Assembly (NCBI RefSeq): GCF_005484805.1
Contig: NZ_CP039432.1
Location: forward strand, 4,712,001-4,776,000
Length of the DNA: 64,000 nucleotides
Source: Rhodococcus sp. SGAir0479
Lineage (GTDB): Bacteria > Actinomycetota > Actinomycetes > Mycobacteriales > Mycobacteriaceae
Direction: 5' to 3'
Made by a program: the position numbers and the translations under genes. The notes beneath the pieces were generated by a model that saw nothing but the letters and a program-made list of their open reading frames with translations, had not been told where the DNA came from and did no database searches. Shown piece by piece: positions 46,435 to 55,360 of the stretch (position 1 is its first letter; each line of letters starts with the position of its first letter).

Positions 46435-47640
46435 ATGACGACCGTGGACGACATCGACCTGCTCGACGGCCGCTTCTATGCGGGCGACCTCGGGGATCCC
46501 CGCGAGTCCTACGCGTGGATGCGGCGGAACCAGCCGGTGTTCCGGGACCGAAACGGTGTCGCCGCCGCGTCCACGTACGCGGCGCTGATCGCCGCCGAGC
46601 GTGACCCGGGACTGTTCTCCAACGCCGGCGGCATCCGGCCGGAGACAGGCCCGCTGCCGCAGATGATCGACATGGACGATCCCGAACACCTGCAGCGTCG
46701 ACGGCTCGTCAACACGGGATTCACGCGCAAGAAGGTGGAGGCGAAGATCGGCCGGATCCGGGAGATCTGCGATCAACTGATCGACGCCGTGTGCGAGAAG
46801 GGTGAATGCGACTTCGTCGCCGACCTCGCGGCGCCGCTGCCCATGGCGGTCATCGGCGACATGCTCGGGGTCCGGCCCGAGGAACGCTCGACCTTCCTGC
46901 GATGGTCGGACGATCTCGTGAAAGCGCTGGGCAGCAACGCGTCCGAGCAGCAGTTGCAGGCCATGATGGACGCGTACGTCGCCTTCAACGAGTACACCTT
47001 CCGCACCATCGCCGAACGCCGTGCGAACCCCACGGACGACCTCATCAGCGTGTTGGTACACGCCGAGATCGACGGTCAGCGCCTCGACGATCAGGAGATC
47101 GTGAACGAATCGCTGCTGATCCTCATCGGCGGTGACGAGACGACTCGACACGTACTCAGCGGCGGCATGGAGCAGCTGATGCGCCACGAGGACCAGCGAG
47201 ACCGTCTGGTGCGCGACCCGTCCGGCATCGCCCCGGCGGTCGAGGAGATGCTGCGCTGGGTCTCTCCCATCAAGAACATGGCGCGCACCGTCACCCGAGA
47301 CACGAACTTCCACGGCACGGAACTGAGGCAGGGCGAGAAGATGTTGCTGCTGTTCGAGTCCGCCAACTTCGACGAGACCGTGTTCGACGACCCCGACAGC
47401 TTCGACATCGGTCGCTCCCCGAACCCGCACGTGGCCTTCGGCTTCGGCACCCACTTCTGTCTCGGCAACCAACTGGCCCGGCTGGAGGGGGCGATTCTGT
47501 TCCAGCGACTGCTCGCGCGGCTGCCCGACATGGCGCTCGCGACCAGCGAGCCGTTGCCGCGTCGGCCGGCCAACTTCGTGTCCGGGCTCGAGCAGATGCC
47601 GGTCAAGTTCACCGCGCAACGCGGGACGAGGACGCAGTAG
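46435..47640 (+). CDS. cyp142: CYP142, steroid C26/C27 monooxygenase
   Basis: A 401-residue P450 closely matching M. tuberculosis CYP142 (Rv3518c). The heme-binding loop is FGFGTHFCLG with Cys342. The I helix has GGDETTRH (232-239) and the ExxR motif is EMLR (271-274). QPVFRDRNGVAAASTY near the N-terminus is almost identical in both. CYP142 oxidises the terminal side-chain carbon of cholesterol or cholestenone to the acid, the first step before CoA activation; it does the same job as CYP125 with opposite stereochemistry (family knowledge). GAGGAG lies 9 bases before the ATG. Confidence 0.95.
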   Translation: MTTVDDIDLLDGRFYAGDLGDPRESYAWMRRNQPVFRDRNGVAAASTYAALIAAERDPGLFSNAGGIRPETGPLPQMIDMDDPEHLQRRRLVNTGFTRKKVEAKIGRIREICDQLIDAVCEKGECDFVADLAAPLPMAVIGDMLGVRPEERSTFLRWSDDLVKALGSNASEQQLQAMMDAYVAFNEYTFRTIAERRANPTDDLISVLVHAEIDGQRLDDQEIVNESLLILIGGDETTRHVLSGGMEQLMRHEDQRDRLVRDPSGIAPAVEEMLRWVSPIKNMARTVTRDTNFHGTELRQGEKMLLLFESANFDETVFDDPDSFDIGRSPNPHVAFGFGTHFCLGNQLARLEGAILFQRLLARLPDMALATSEPLPRRPANFVSGLEQMPVKFTAQRGTRTQ

Positions 47641-47687
47641 CCGCGTGCGCGCGAGCCCGGCGGTGGCCGGGTGCTGCGACGCTCGCG

Positions 47688-48248
47688 CTATCGGTCCGAC
47701 AGTGCGGCGGCGATGAGGACTTCCGCGGCTGCGCGCGCCTGTGTCGCCGCCTCCGCTGTGTCGGCGATGGCTGCCGTGGTCTGGGCGCCCTCGGCGAGGA
47801 TGGCGAGCTGGGCGGCGAGGGACTCCGGGATTCCGGCCTCGGCCGCGAGACGCGCGAGGTAGCGCTGGAAGTCGGCTTTGTGTTCGCGCACGACTTCGGC
47901 CACACGAGGGTCGGCCGCCCCGAGTTCACCGAACGCGTTGATGAATCCGCAGCCGCGGAAGTCGGCATCGCGGAACCAGTCGTCGAGGAAGTCGTAGACG
48001 GCCAGCAGTCGGTCCACCGGGTCGGAGATCGCTTCGACCGCGGCTTCGACGCCCTTCGTCCACATCTCGTGGCGGCCGGCGAGGACGGCGGCGATCAACT
48101 CGTCCTTCGAGGGGAATTCCTTGTAGAGGGCGCGAAGCGACACCCCGGCGGCGTCGCGCACGGCGTCCATGCCGACCTTGCCGAAGCCGCGCGTGTAGAA
48201 GAGCGCATCGGCGGCCGCGACGACACGGGTGCGGATCTCTTCGTTCAC
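47688..48248 (-). CDS. TetR-family regulator divergent from an esterase
   Basis: A 186-residue TetR protein from the GTG at 48248 (VNEEIRTRVVAAADALF); the frame is open to 48329, but the extra part would span the operator. The helix-turn-helix has GFGKVGMDAVRDAAGVSLR and LYKEFPSKDELIAAVL. The ligand domain is not specific by eye. Three copies of GAGAAC-N4-GTTCTC lie in the divergent space before the esterase gene, so it probably represses itself and the esterase. Confidence 0.88.
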   Translation of the reverse strand: MNEEIRTRVVAAADALFYTRGFGKVGMDAVRDAAGVSLRALYKEFPSKDELIAAVLAGRHEMWTKGVEAAVEAISDPVDRLLAVYDFLDDWFRDADFRGCGFINAFGELGAADPRVAEVVREHKADFQRYLARLAAEAGIPESLAAQLAILAEGAQTTAAIADTAEAATQARAAAEVLIAAALSDR

Positions 48249-48270
48249 GGGCGTCAGTGTACGCCAAGCA

Positions 48271-48286
48271 GAGAACGATGGTTCTC
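48271..48286. promoter_or_regulatory. TetR operator copy 1 (GAGAAC-N4-GTTCTC)
   Basis: GAGAACGATGGTTCTC, a 6+6 palindrome 23 bases before the TetR start codon. It is suited to autorepression. Confidence 0.78.
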
Positions 48287-48377
48287 TCGGGAGTGGGGAC
48301 GCGATACCGCGAGACAGCCTCCGGCTCAATGGGTCTCGCGGCCCTGACGGTGAGTGGTGTCGTTTCGACTTGACGCC

Positions 48378-48393
48378 GAGAACCGGCGTTCTC
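48378..48393. promoter_or_regulatory. TetR operator copy 2 (GAGAAC-N4-GTTCTC)
   Basis: GAGAACCGGCGTTCTC, with the same arms as the other two copies and a different spacer. It lies in the probable promoter of the esterase gene. Confidence 0.76.
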
Positions 48394-48411
48394 TAAAGTT
48401 CGACGCAGGCC

Positions 48412-48427
48412 GAGAACGATCGTTCTC
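48412..48427. promoter_or_regulatory. TetR operator copy 3 (GAGAAC-N4-GTTCTC)
   Basis: GAGAACGATCGTTCTC is a perfect 16-bp palindrome, 33 bases before the esterase start. It lies 34 bases from copy 2 start to start, so two dimers could bind side by side. Confidence 0.78.
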
Positions 48428-48460
48428 ACTCGCCGTCACCGTCCGGAAGGAAGTGCACGC

Positions 48461-49423
48461 ATGTCCGCCAATCCCAGGAACATCTCCCTCGAGCCGGCCG
48501 CTCAGGCGTTCGTCGAGGCGACGGCCAACCCCCCGTACCTCTACCAACTCGCCCCCGAGGAGGGCCGGAAGGCCGTCGACGGCGTGCAGGACGAGCCCAT
48601 CTTCAAGCCGAAAATCGACGAGGAATGGATCGAGATCCCGGGCGGTCCGACGGGGGCCGTCCGGGTGCGGATCGTGCGGCCGGCCGGCGCCACGGGCGCG
48701 CTGCCGGTCATCCTCTACACGCACGGAGCCGGGTGGGTCTTCGGCGACGCACACACCCACGACCGGCTCGTGCGCGACCTCGCCGTCGGCGCGCACGCCG
48801 CCGTGGTCTTCCCCGAGTACGACCGCTCGCCCGAGGCGCGTTACCCGCACGCGATCGAGCAGGTGTGGGCGACCGCGCAGTGGGTGGTGACCGCCGGCGC
48901 CGACAAGGACCTCGACGGCGCCCGCCTCGGTGTCGCCGGCGACTCGGTCGGCGGCAACATGACCGCGGCCCTGACCTTGCTCGCCAAGGAACGCGGCGGC
49001 GTCGACATCGCCGCCCAGGTTCTCTTCTACCCGGTCACCGACGCCGCCTTCGAGACGGGAAGCTACGACGAGTTCGCCGAGGGGTACTTCCTCACCCGCG
49101 ACGGCATGAAGTGGTTCTGGGACCAGTACACGACCGACGAGGCCGAACGTGCCCAGATCACCGCCTCGCCGCTGCGCGCCACCACCGAACAGCTCGGTGG
49201 CCTTCCCCAGGCGCTGGTGATCACGGCCGAGGCCGACGTGCTGCGGGACGAGGGGGAGGCCTACGCCGCCAAGCTCCGCCGGGCCGGCGTCCCCACCACG
49301 GCAGTGCGCTACCAGGGCATCATCCACGACTTCGTGATGGTCAACGCCCTGCACGACACGTTCGCCGCGAAAGCGGCAGTTGCCCAGGCGGTCTCCTTCC
49401 TGCGGGACGCACTCCAGGCGTGA
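48461..49423 (+). CDS. Hormone-sensitive-lipase-family esterase under TetR control
   Basis: A 320-residue alpha/beta hydrolase from the ATG at 48461 with GGAAGGAAG upstream. It has the oxyanion motif as HGAGW (about residue 87), the nucleophile elbow as GDSVGG (Ser about 162), ITAEADVLRDEGEAYA with the Asp and IIHDFVM with the His. Ala in HGAGW and Val in GDSVGG depart from the usual HSL family motifs. Probable substrates are short acyl esters. Its regulation by the neighbouring TetR is suggested by three palindromes in the shared upstream region. Confidence 0.87.
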   Translation: MSANPRNISLEPAAQAFVEATANPPYLYQLAPEEGRKAVDGVQDEPIFKPKIDEEWIEIPGGPTGAVRVRIVRPAGATGALPVILYTHGAGWVFGDAHTHDRLVRDLAVGAHAAVVFPEYDRSPEARYPHAIEQVWATAQWVVTAGADKDLDGARLGVAGDSVGGNMTAALTLLAKERGGVDIAAQVLFYPVTDAAFETGSYDEFAEGYFLTRDGMKWFWDQYTTDEAERAQITASPLRATTEQLGGLPQALVITAEADVLRDEGEAYAAKLRRAGVPTTAVRYQGIIHDFVMVNALHDTFAAKAAVAQAVSFLRDALQA

Positions 49424-49456
49424 CGGATCGCGCTGCGACGCTCGCGCGACGAGGGG

Positions 49457-49569
49457 GCGAGCGCCGCAGCGCCCATCGGCGGGTCGTGACCGTCACGCCC
49501 GGAGTCACGATCGGTGCCGGATCCGTCGTCGGCGCAGGTGCGGTCGTCGCCGAGGATGTGCCCGCTCCG
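49457..49569 (+). pseudogene. Remnant of a hexapeptide-repeat O-acetyltransferase
   Basis: Codons from 49486 give VTVTPGVTIGAGSVVGAGAV, then VAEDVPAP, the left-handed beta-helix end of maltose/galactoside acetyltransferases. Just before it, in another frame from 49457, ASAAAPIGG recalls the API-x-IG segment that precedes that end. A short deletion and a frameshift thus seem to separate them. Nothing else of the roughly 190-residue enzyme remains, so it is a decayed gene. Confidence 0.55.
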
Positions 49570-49607
49570 GGGAGCGAGGCGGGGGGCGGCGGAACGAGCG
49601 GGACCAG

Positions 49608-50174
49608 TCAGGCGGCGGGCGTCAGACGCATCGCGGGAAGGGGCGGCAGGTTCGCGGGATCGAGGTCGAATTGACGGTCGATGTCCCTGCGCGACTTGGA
49701 TGCCGACTCGGCGATGGCCTCGAACAGGGCTGGGCCGTCGAGTCCGCGGGCCCGGTAGCGGCCGGTGATCTGTTCCCACGTCATGTTCGGGTCGGTGCGG
49801 TCGAGTCCGAGCGCGGTGGCACGGTCGGCCATGATTCGCCGCGTGTAGGCGCGCAGTGCGTTGCGCATCTCGAATCCGACGCGGGCTCTCGCCTCGACGG
49901 GTACACCGAGCTGCTTCTGGATCTCGTTGGCACGGGCGATCTCCCGCTCGGCGTGGAGGTACACGATTCTCGCGTCCCGGGAGCCGAGAGTGCCCGGCAG
50001 GTAGACCGGGACTCCCGGGATCCCGATCGCGGACGACCCGATGCCGGGCGTCGGTGCCGTCGCCGTGGTGTCCGCGAGAGCGGTGCCCGGTACCAGCAAC
50101 GCGCACGCGGTCAGGAGCGCGGCGACGGCCGCACGACAACGCGCGGTCACCCGGCCCGCCCGGGTCACGCGCAC
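49608..50174 (-). CDS. Secreted protein of unknown function (188 aa)
   Basis: A 188-residue protein with a signal peptide (AAVAALLTACALLVPGTALA, cleaved near residue 34). The mature part is helical, Arg/Ala-rich and without cysteine; NEIQKQLGVPVEARARVGFE and RRIMADRATALGL are typical stretches. I do not recognise a family. The start GTG at 50174 overlaps the end of the cupin gene by 10 bases, so both secreted proteins come from one message and may act together outside the membrane. Confidence 0.72.
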   Translation of the reverse strand: MRVTRAGRVTARCRAAVAALLTACALLVPGTALADTTATAPTPGIGSSAIGIPGVPVYLPGTLGSRDARIVYLHAEREIARANEIQKQLGVPVEARARVGFEMRNALRAYTRRIMADRATALGLDRTDPNMTWEQITGRYRARGLDGPALFEAIAESASKSRRDIDRQFDLDPANLPPLPAMRLTPAA

Positions 50175-50593
50175 CCCGGCGCCGGAGCGTCCTCGGACAG
50201 TGGGCTGCCCGCCGGATCGACGTAGAGCACGTACAGCACCATCGGGACGGCGTCGAGGTTGCGGCCCATGTGCACGTACCCGTCGCCGCTGGGTTCGACG
50301 ATGGTGCCGGCCACGTCGTAGACGCCGTCGATCGTGCAGTCCGACCGAAAGTGCGTCAGCCGCCCCTCGGCGACCACGCCGTAGAGCATGCCGTCGTGGA
50401 AGTGCCAGCCCGTGGTGCCACCGGGGGCGATCGTGACCTTGCGGAGGATGTAGTCGTGGCCGGCGACCGTCGTCCGGGCCAGGATCTCGCCGCTGACCCC
50501 TTCGCTGGGGGTGGCGGAGACGGTCGCGGGAACCAGGCCGAGGGCCGCGACGGCGGCGCCCCCGACCAGGGCGGAGCGGAGCGAGCGGCGCAT
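50165..50593 (-). CDS. Secreted cupin-domain protein
   Basis: A 142-residue protein from the ATG at 50593 with AAAGGA 5 bases upstream. The first 28 residues are a signal peptide ending in SATP. The rest is a small cupin: APGGTTGWHFHDGMLYGVVAEG carries the first metal motif with its two His, and YVHMGRNLDAVP the second. A single Cys pair (the CTI Cys and the C-terminal PGCA) could form a disulfide. The ligand or reaction is unknown. It overlaps the following secreted protein gene by 10 bases. Confidence 0.8.
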   Translation of the reverse strand: MRRSLRSALVGGAAVAALGLVPATVSATPSEGVSGEILARTTVAGHDYILRKVTIAPGGTTGWHFHDGMLYGVVAEGRLTHFRSDCTIDGVYDVAGTIVEPSGDGYVHMGRNLDAVPMVLYVLYVDPAGSPLSEDAPAPGCA

Positions 50594-50673
50594 GGCGGTC
50601 CTTTCACGGCACGGATGGTGCGACACACATCCTGCGGGAAAGGACCGCGCGCGGGACCCCTTTCGGGAATCTT

Positions 50674-51549
50674 CTACTCGGGGGCGCCCATGTTCATCTC
50701 GTCCGGATGGAAGCCGACGCGGGTGCCGTCGTCGAGCGTCGCGATGTCCGCGAGGTCGCCGTCGGTGAGGTGGAAGTCGAACACCTCGATGTTCTGCGCG
50801 ATCCGGCTGTCGTGCACCGACTTCGGGATGACGATCAACCCGTTCTGCAGATGCCACCGGATGAGGACCTGCGCGGGGGACTTCCCGTACGCCTCACCGA
50901 TGCGGGTGAGGACGGGGTCGTCGAGCAGGGTGTTGGGCTTGGACGCGTCACCCCACCCGGCGTTGCTGGTACCACCGAGCGGACTCCACGACTCCACCGC
51001 GATGCCGTGCAGCGCAGCGAAGTCCCGGATCGCGTGCTGCGGCAGATGGGGGTGCAACTCCACCTGGTCGACGGCGGGCAGCATCCCGCCGCGGTCGACC
51101 AGTTCCTGCAGGTGGTGAGGTTCGTAGTTGCACACGCCGATCGCCTTGGCGCGGCTGGATTCGGCGATCTTCTCGAACGCGTCCCACGTGCGCAGCCGGG
51201 TCTCCTGGTCCTGAAGCGGCCAGTGGATCAGGTACAGGTCCACGTAGTCGAGCCCCAGCCGCGACAGGCTCGCGTCGAACGCCCGCAGTGCCGACTCGTA
51301 GCCATGGTCGGAGTTCCACAACTTGGTGGTGACGAAGATGTCCTCGCGCGGCACGGACGAGGCCGCGATGCCGCGGCCGACACCCTCCTCGTTGCCGTAG
51401 GCCGCGGCGGTGTCGATGTGCCGGTAGCCGGCGTCGTCGAGCGCGAAGCGGACGGCGTGCTCGGTCTCGTCGTTGGTGGCCTGCCAGACACCCAGGCCGA
51501 GCTGGGGAATGACTGTTCCGGAATTCAGGTCGATCTCGGGAGTGGTCAT
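50674..51549 (-). CDS. Aldo/keto reductase (AKR5-like)
   Basis: A 291-residue aldo/keto reductase. The catalytic tetrad is visible: Asp in HIDTAAAYGNEE with Tyr at about residue 51, Lys in TTKLWNSDHGY, and His in YLIHWPLQ. IPKSVHDSRIAQNIEVFDF near the C-terminus is the NADPH-binding segment. It belongs to the 2,5-diketogluconate-reductase-like group and would reduce small aldehydes or ketones. It is separate from the neighbouring secreted genes (80-base gap). Confidence 0.92.
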   Translation of the reverse strand: MTTPEIDLNSGTVIPQLGLGVWQATNDETEHAVRFALDDAGYRHIDTAAAYGNEEGVGRGIAASSVPREDIFVTTKLWNSDHGYESALRAFDASLSRLGLDYVDLYLIHWPLQDQETRLRTWDAFEKIAESSRAKAIGVCNYEPHHLQELVDRGGMLPAVDQVELHPHLPQHAIRDFAALHGIAVESWSPLGGTSNAGWGDASKPNTLLDDPVLTRIGEAYGKSPAQVLIRWHLQNGLIVIPKSVHDSRIAQNIEVFDFHLTDGDLADIATLDDGTRVGFHPDEMNMGAPE

Positions 51550-51615
51550 GAATCCAGGCTAGGAGCGTTCGGCGGGGGCCGCCGGGCGAGTGGTGCGTCT
51601 CTCGCCGGCGCGCTG

Positions 51616-53712
51616 TCAGGCTTCCGGCAGACCGGACAGCAGCGCGTCGGCGCGCACGGGCAGATCGCGGACCCGGACGCCGGTGGCGTTGTAGATCGCG
51701 TTCACCACCGCCGCCGCGCTACCGACGTTGCCGATCTCCCCGGCACCGCGCGAGCCCATCGGCGTGGCCCGGGTGTCGACGTCGTCGAGCCAGACCGCGT
51801 CGACGTCCTGCACGTCCGCGTGGACCGGAATGTGGTACGTCGCGAAGTCCTGCGTCACGACGTGCCCGAACCGCGGATCGCGAACGCTCTCCTCCTGCAA
51901 CGCCATCGAGATGCCGAAGGTCATGCCCCCGATGAACTGTGACCGCACGGTGCGGGGATTGATCACCCGGCCGATCGAGAACACTCCCAGCATGCGCGGC
52001 ACCGTGATCTCCCCGGTGTCGACGTCCACCCGCGCCTCGACGAAGTGCGCGCCGAACGAATAGGGCTGGTAGTCCTCGTCGGGCTCGGCGTCGGAACCGG
52101 CCGTCACCGACGCGCCCACCGCCGGTTCGTGGCCGTACCGCTGTCGGAACGCGTCGACGGCCGCCAGAATCGCCGCTCCCCACGACGACGTCCCGGACGA
52201 GCCGCCCGCCACGGACGCGGACGGCAGCGCGTTGTCGCCGATCTCGAGCACGACCCGCTCGGGCGGGCAGCCGAGGGCGTCGGCGGCGATGAGGGTGAGC
52301 GTGGTCCACGTGCCGGTCCCGATGTCCACGGCGTCGATCTGCACGCCGTAGCGCCCGTCTTCCCGCAGCGTGACCGTCGCCTGCGAGCCGGGGTTGATCA
52401 TGTGCGGGTAGGCGGCGCTGGCCACTCCCAGGCCGACGAGCGCGTTGCCGACGCGGCAGGTGCCCGGCGTGCGCGCCCGCGCGTCCCAGCCGAACCGTCG
52501 TGCGCCCTCGCGGAGGCAGTCGACCAGGCGCCGCGACGCCCAGGGCTTCCCCGATTCCGGGTCGGTCGGCGGATCGTTGCGGACGCGCAGCTCGATCGGG
52601 TCGAGGCCGCACGCCTCGGCGAGCTCGTCCATTGCGACCTCGCCGGCGAACATGCCGGGGCACTCACCCGGCGCCCGCATCCAGTACGGCACCGGCACGT
52701 CCAGCGGCACCGCGCGGTGCGACGTGCTCCGGTGCTCGGCCGCGTACATCGACCGCGACCCCACCGCGGTCTGTTCGACGTACTCCTTGACGCGGGAGGA
52801 CTGGGAGTAGGCGTCGTGTATCAGCGCGGTGATACGCCCCTCGGCGTCGGCGGCCAGACGGACGTGCGACGCGATGGCCGGGCGGTAGCCGGTGAACACG
52901 AACATCTGCTGGCGGGTGACCGCGAACTTCACCGACCGGCCGGGCAGTGCCCGGGCCGCCAGCGCCGCCAGCACGTTGTGCGCGTGCGGGGCGCCCTTGG
53001 AACCGAACCCACCGCCGACGTGCGGCGCGATCACCCGGATCCGGTCCGGCTCGAGGCCCAGTACCGGCGCCAGGGTCGAGGCGACGCCGTGCGGGCCCTG
53101 CGTGGAGTCGTGCAGCGTCAACGCGTTCTCGGCGGGGTCCCAGCACGCGATGGTCGTGTGCGGCTCCATCGGATTGTTGTGCTCCTCGGGGGAGGAGTAC
53201 CAGCTGTCGACCACCGGGCCGCCGCGCGCCCGGGCCTGCGCGAGCACGGCCTCGGGGTTGCCGTCCGTGCTCACCGCGTCGGATCCCCCGTTCGCGACCT
53301 CGGGAACGTAGACGTCGGGCCCGTCGATCCGGAAGGTGGCGTCGTGCGGCCGGACGTCGTACTCGACCCGCACCACAGACTGTGCATGACGCGCGACCTC
53401 GGCGGTCTCGGCGACGACGCCTCCGATGATCTGGCCGCGAAATGCCACCGTCGGGCCCTGCAGGATGCTGTACTCGCCGTCCGAGGTGTCGGCCAGCCGC
53501 GGTGCGTTCCACGGCGTGAGGACCGCGAGCACCCCGTCCACCGCCTCGGCGGCCGTGGTGTCCATGCGCGTGATCGTGCCGGACGGGATCGTCGCGGTGA
53601 TCGCATGCAGGTACACCGGTTCCGCGACGTCGTGCTCGTACGCGTACGGCGCTGTCCCGGTGACCTTCTCGGGCCCGTCGATGCGTCCCAGTGATGTTCC
53701 GATCGCGCTCAC
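51616..53712 (-). CDS. Molybdenum-binding subunit of an aldehyde/xanthine oxidoreductase (PaoC/YagR-like)
   Basis: A 698-residue molybdopterin-cytosine-dinucleotide subunit, from the GTG at 53712 that overlaps the FAD-subunit stop (GTGA). GRIDGPEKVTGTAPYAYE opens the first domain; VGGGFGSKG is a molybdopterin-binding loop and GSRGAGEIGN holds the active-site Glu. With the two upstream genes it forms an enzyme like E. coli PaoABC, which oxidises aromatic aldehydes (family knowledge). The substrate here is not known. The order FeS-FAD-Mo is that of paoABC. The longer open frame to 53928 is not used. Confidence 0.9.
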   Translation of the reverse strand: MSAIGTSLGRIDGPEKVTGTAPYAYEHDVAEPVYLHAITATIPSGTITRMDTTAAEAVDGVLAVLTPWNAPRLADTSDGEYSILQGPTVAFRGQIIGGVVAETAEVARHAQSVVRVEYDVRPHDATFRIDGPDVYVPEVANGGSDAVSTDGNPEAVLAQARARGGPVVDSWYSSPEEHNNPMEPHTTIACWDPAENALTLHDSTQGPHGVASTLAPVLGLEPDRIRVIAPHVGGGFGSKGAPHAHNVLAALAARALPGRSVKFAVTRQQMFVFTGYRPAIASHVRLAADAEGRITALIHDAYSQSSRVKEYVEQTAVGSRSMYAAEHRSTSHRAVPLDVPVPYWMRAPGECPGMFAGEVAMDELAEACGLDPIELRVRNDPPTDPESGKPWASRRLVDCLREGARRFGWDARARTPGTCRVGNALVGLGVASAAYPHMINPGSQATVTLREDGRYGVQIDAVDIGTGTWTTLTLIAADALGCPPERVVLEIGDNALPSASVAGGSSGTSSWGAAILAAVDAFRQRYGHEPAVGASVTAGSDAEPDEDYQPYSFGAHFVEARVDVDTGEITVPRMLGVFSIGRVINPRTVRSQFIGGMTFGISMALQEESVRDPRFGHVVTQDFATYHIPVHADVQDVDAVWLDDVDTRATPMGSRGAGEIGNVGSAAAVVNAIYNATGVRVRDLPVRADALLSGLPEA

Positions 53713-54734
53713 GCCCGAGTCACCTCCCGGTCGGACGGCCGGGAGTCGGCCGGACCTGCGGCGAGATCGCGCAACACCGCCACGACCGTGCGCCGCACCA
53801 ACGGCACCTTGAAAGCGTTGTCGGCGAACGGCCGGGCCGACGCCAACTCGGCGTCGGCGGCCTCCCCGAACACCGCCATCTCGGGGCGGCGACCGCGAAG
53901 CACGGCCTCCGCCGCGGCCGCGCGCCACGGTGCGTGCGCGACGCCACCGAGTGCGATCCGCGCCTGCGTGACGGTGCCGTCGTGCACCACCAACTCGGCC
54001 GCCACCGACACCAGCGCGAATGCGTACGACGCCCGCTCACGCACCTTCCGGTACGTCGATGCCGCACCCGCTCTGGCCGGTGGAAGCTCCACCGCGACAA
54101 TCAGTTCGTCGGGCGCGAGGACGGTGTCGCGATCCGGTTCGCGGCCGGGCAGTCGGTGGAAGCCGGGCATCGGGATGCGCCGAGTGCCGCCCGGCCCGGT
54201 GACCAGCACCTGCGCGTCGAGCGCCGCGAGTGCCACCGCCATGTCCGACGGGTGCGTGGCCGCGCACGCGTCGGATGCTCCGAAGATGGCGTGGTGCCGG
54301 GTGAAACCGCCGATCGCGGAGCATCCGGTACCCGGATCGCGCTTGTTGCAGGCGGTCGTGACGTCCTGGAAGTAGACGCACCGGGTGCGCTGCAAGAGGT
54401 TTCCGCCCGTCGTCGCCAGGTTGCGCAGTTGCGGCGACGCCGCCGAGAGCAGGGCACGCGCCAGCATCGGGTACCGCTGCCGAACCACCGGATGCGCGGC
54501 CAGATCGCTGTTGCGAACGTTCGTCCCGATCCGCAACCCGCCGGCCTCGGTCTCCTCGACGGTGTCCAGCGGCAGCCGCGAGATGTCGACCAGCAGGTGG
54601 GGCGAGGCGACACCGAGCTTGAGCAGGTCCACCAGATTGGTCCCGCCCGCGAGCAGTTTCGCGCCGGGATTGCGCTGCAGCAACGTCACCGCGGCGGCGA
54701 CGTCCGCCGCGCGCTCGTACCGAAACGGGATCAC
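53709..54734 (-). CDS. FAD-binding subunit of the molybdenum oxidoreductase (PaoB/YagS-like)
   Basis: A 341-residue protein of the CO-dehydrogenase/xanthine-dehydrogenase FAD-subunit family, from the GTG at 54734. AKLLAGGTNLVDLLKLGV is the FAD pyrophosphate loop and LATTGGNLLQRTRC a second. The CVYF and ACNKRDPGTGCSAIGG part is typical of the PaoB group, whose extra cysteines bind an added [4Fe-4S] cluster. It overlaps both neighbours by four bases (GTGA at each end). Confidence 0.9.
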   Translation of the reverse strand: MIPFRYERAADVAAAVTLLQRNPGAKLLAGGTNLVDLLKLGVASPHLLVDISRLPLDTVEETEAGGLRIGTNVRNSDLAAHPVVRQRYPMLARALLSAASPQLRNLATTGGNLLQRTRCVYFQDVTTACNKRDPGTGCSAIGGFTRHHAIFGASDACAATHPSDMAVALAALDAQVLVTGPGGTRRIPMPGFHRLPGREPDRDTVLAPDELIVAVELPPARAGAASTYRKVRERASYAFALVSVAAELVVHDGTVTQARIALGGVAHAPWRAAAAEAVLRGRRPEMAVFGEAADAELASARPFADNAFKVPLVRRTVVAVLRDLAAGPADSRPSDREVTRA

Positions 54735-55279
54735 CTGCCGGCCTCCTCGTTCGCGGCCTGACGGATCGCCGCCAGGATGTTGGGGTAGGCCCCGCATCGG
54801 CACAGGTTGCCGCTCATCCGTTCTCGGATCTCCGCGTCGGTCAGTTCGGTCTCCCCGGTCAGATCCTCGGTGACGTGACTCGGTGCTCCGGCCGCGAACT
54901 CGTCGAGCATGCCCACCGCCGAACACACCTGTCCGGGTGTGCAGTACCCGCACTGGAACCCGTCCTGGTCGATGAACGCTCGTTGCATCGGATGCAGTTC
55001 GTCGGGCGTGGCGCCGTCGCCGCCGGCGTCGTCCGTGCTCGCCAGCCCGGCCGCGGTCACGACCGTCACCCCGTCCTGCGCCACCGCCAGCGACAGGCAC
55101 GAGGTCACGCGACGGCCGTCGACCAGCACCGTGCACGATCCGCACTGCCCGTGGTCGCAGCCCTTCTTCGGCGAGTGGATCCCGAGGCGGTCCCGTAACG
55201 CGTCGAGCAGTGTCGTCCGCGTGTCGATCGACACCGTCCGCTGCTCGCCGTCCACCGTCAGGCTGACTTGCGCTTCCAT
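54731..55279 (-). CDS. [2Fe-2S] subunit of the molybdenum oxidoreductase (PaoA/YagT-like)
   Basis: A 182-residue iron-sulfur subunit from the ATG at 55279. The plant-type ferredoxin cluster is ligated by GCDHGQCGSC and a later Cys (VTSCLS). The second cluster, in the helical half, uses GYCTPGQVC and NLCRCGAY. It has no Tat signal, unlike E. coli PaoA, so the complex stays in the cytosol. It is the first of three overlapping genes. Confidence 0.92.
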   Translation of the reverse strand: MEAQVSLTVDGEQRTVSIDTRTTLLDALRDRLGIHSPKKGCDHGQCGSCTVLVDGRRVTSCLSLAVAQDGVTVVTAAGLASTDDAGGDGATPDELHPMQRAFIDQDGFQCGYCTPGQVCSAVGMLDEFAAGAPSHVTEDLTGETELTDAEIRERMSGNLCRCGAYPNILAAIRQAANEEAGR

Positions 55280-55360
55280 GAGAGACCGAATACCCGTCAC
55301 GCAGAAGCGCAAACCCGAACGGGGCTCTGCGTCGTCCGAGTGCCCGAGCGACCCGGCGGC

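Noticed and set aside
49608-50174. Secreted chorismate mutase
   Set aside because: The helical, Arg-rich secreted protein first suggested this, but the characteristic active-site residues could not be placed, so no function is given.
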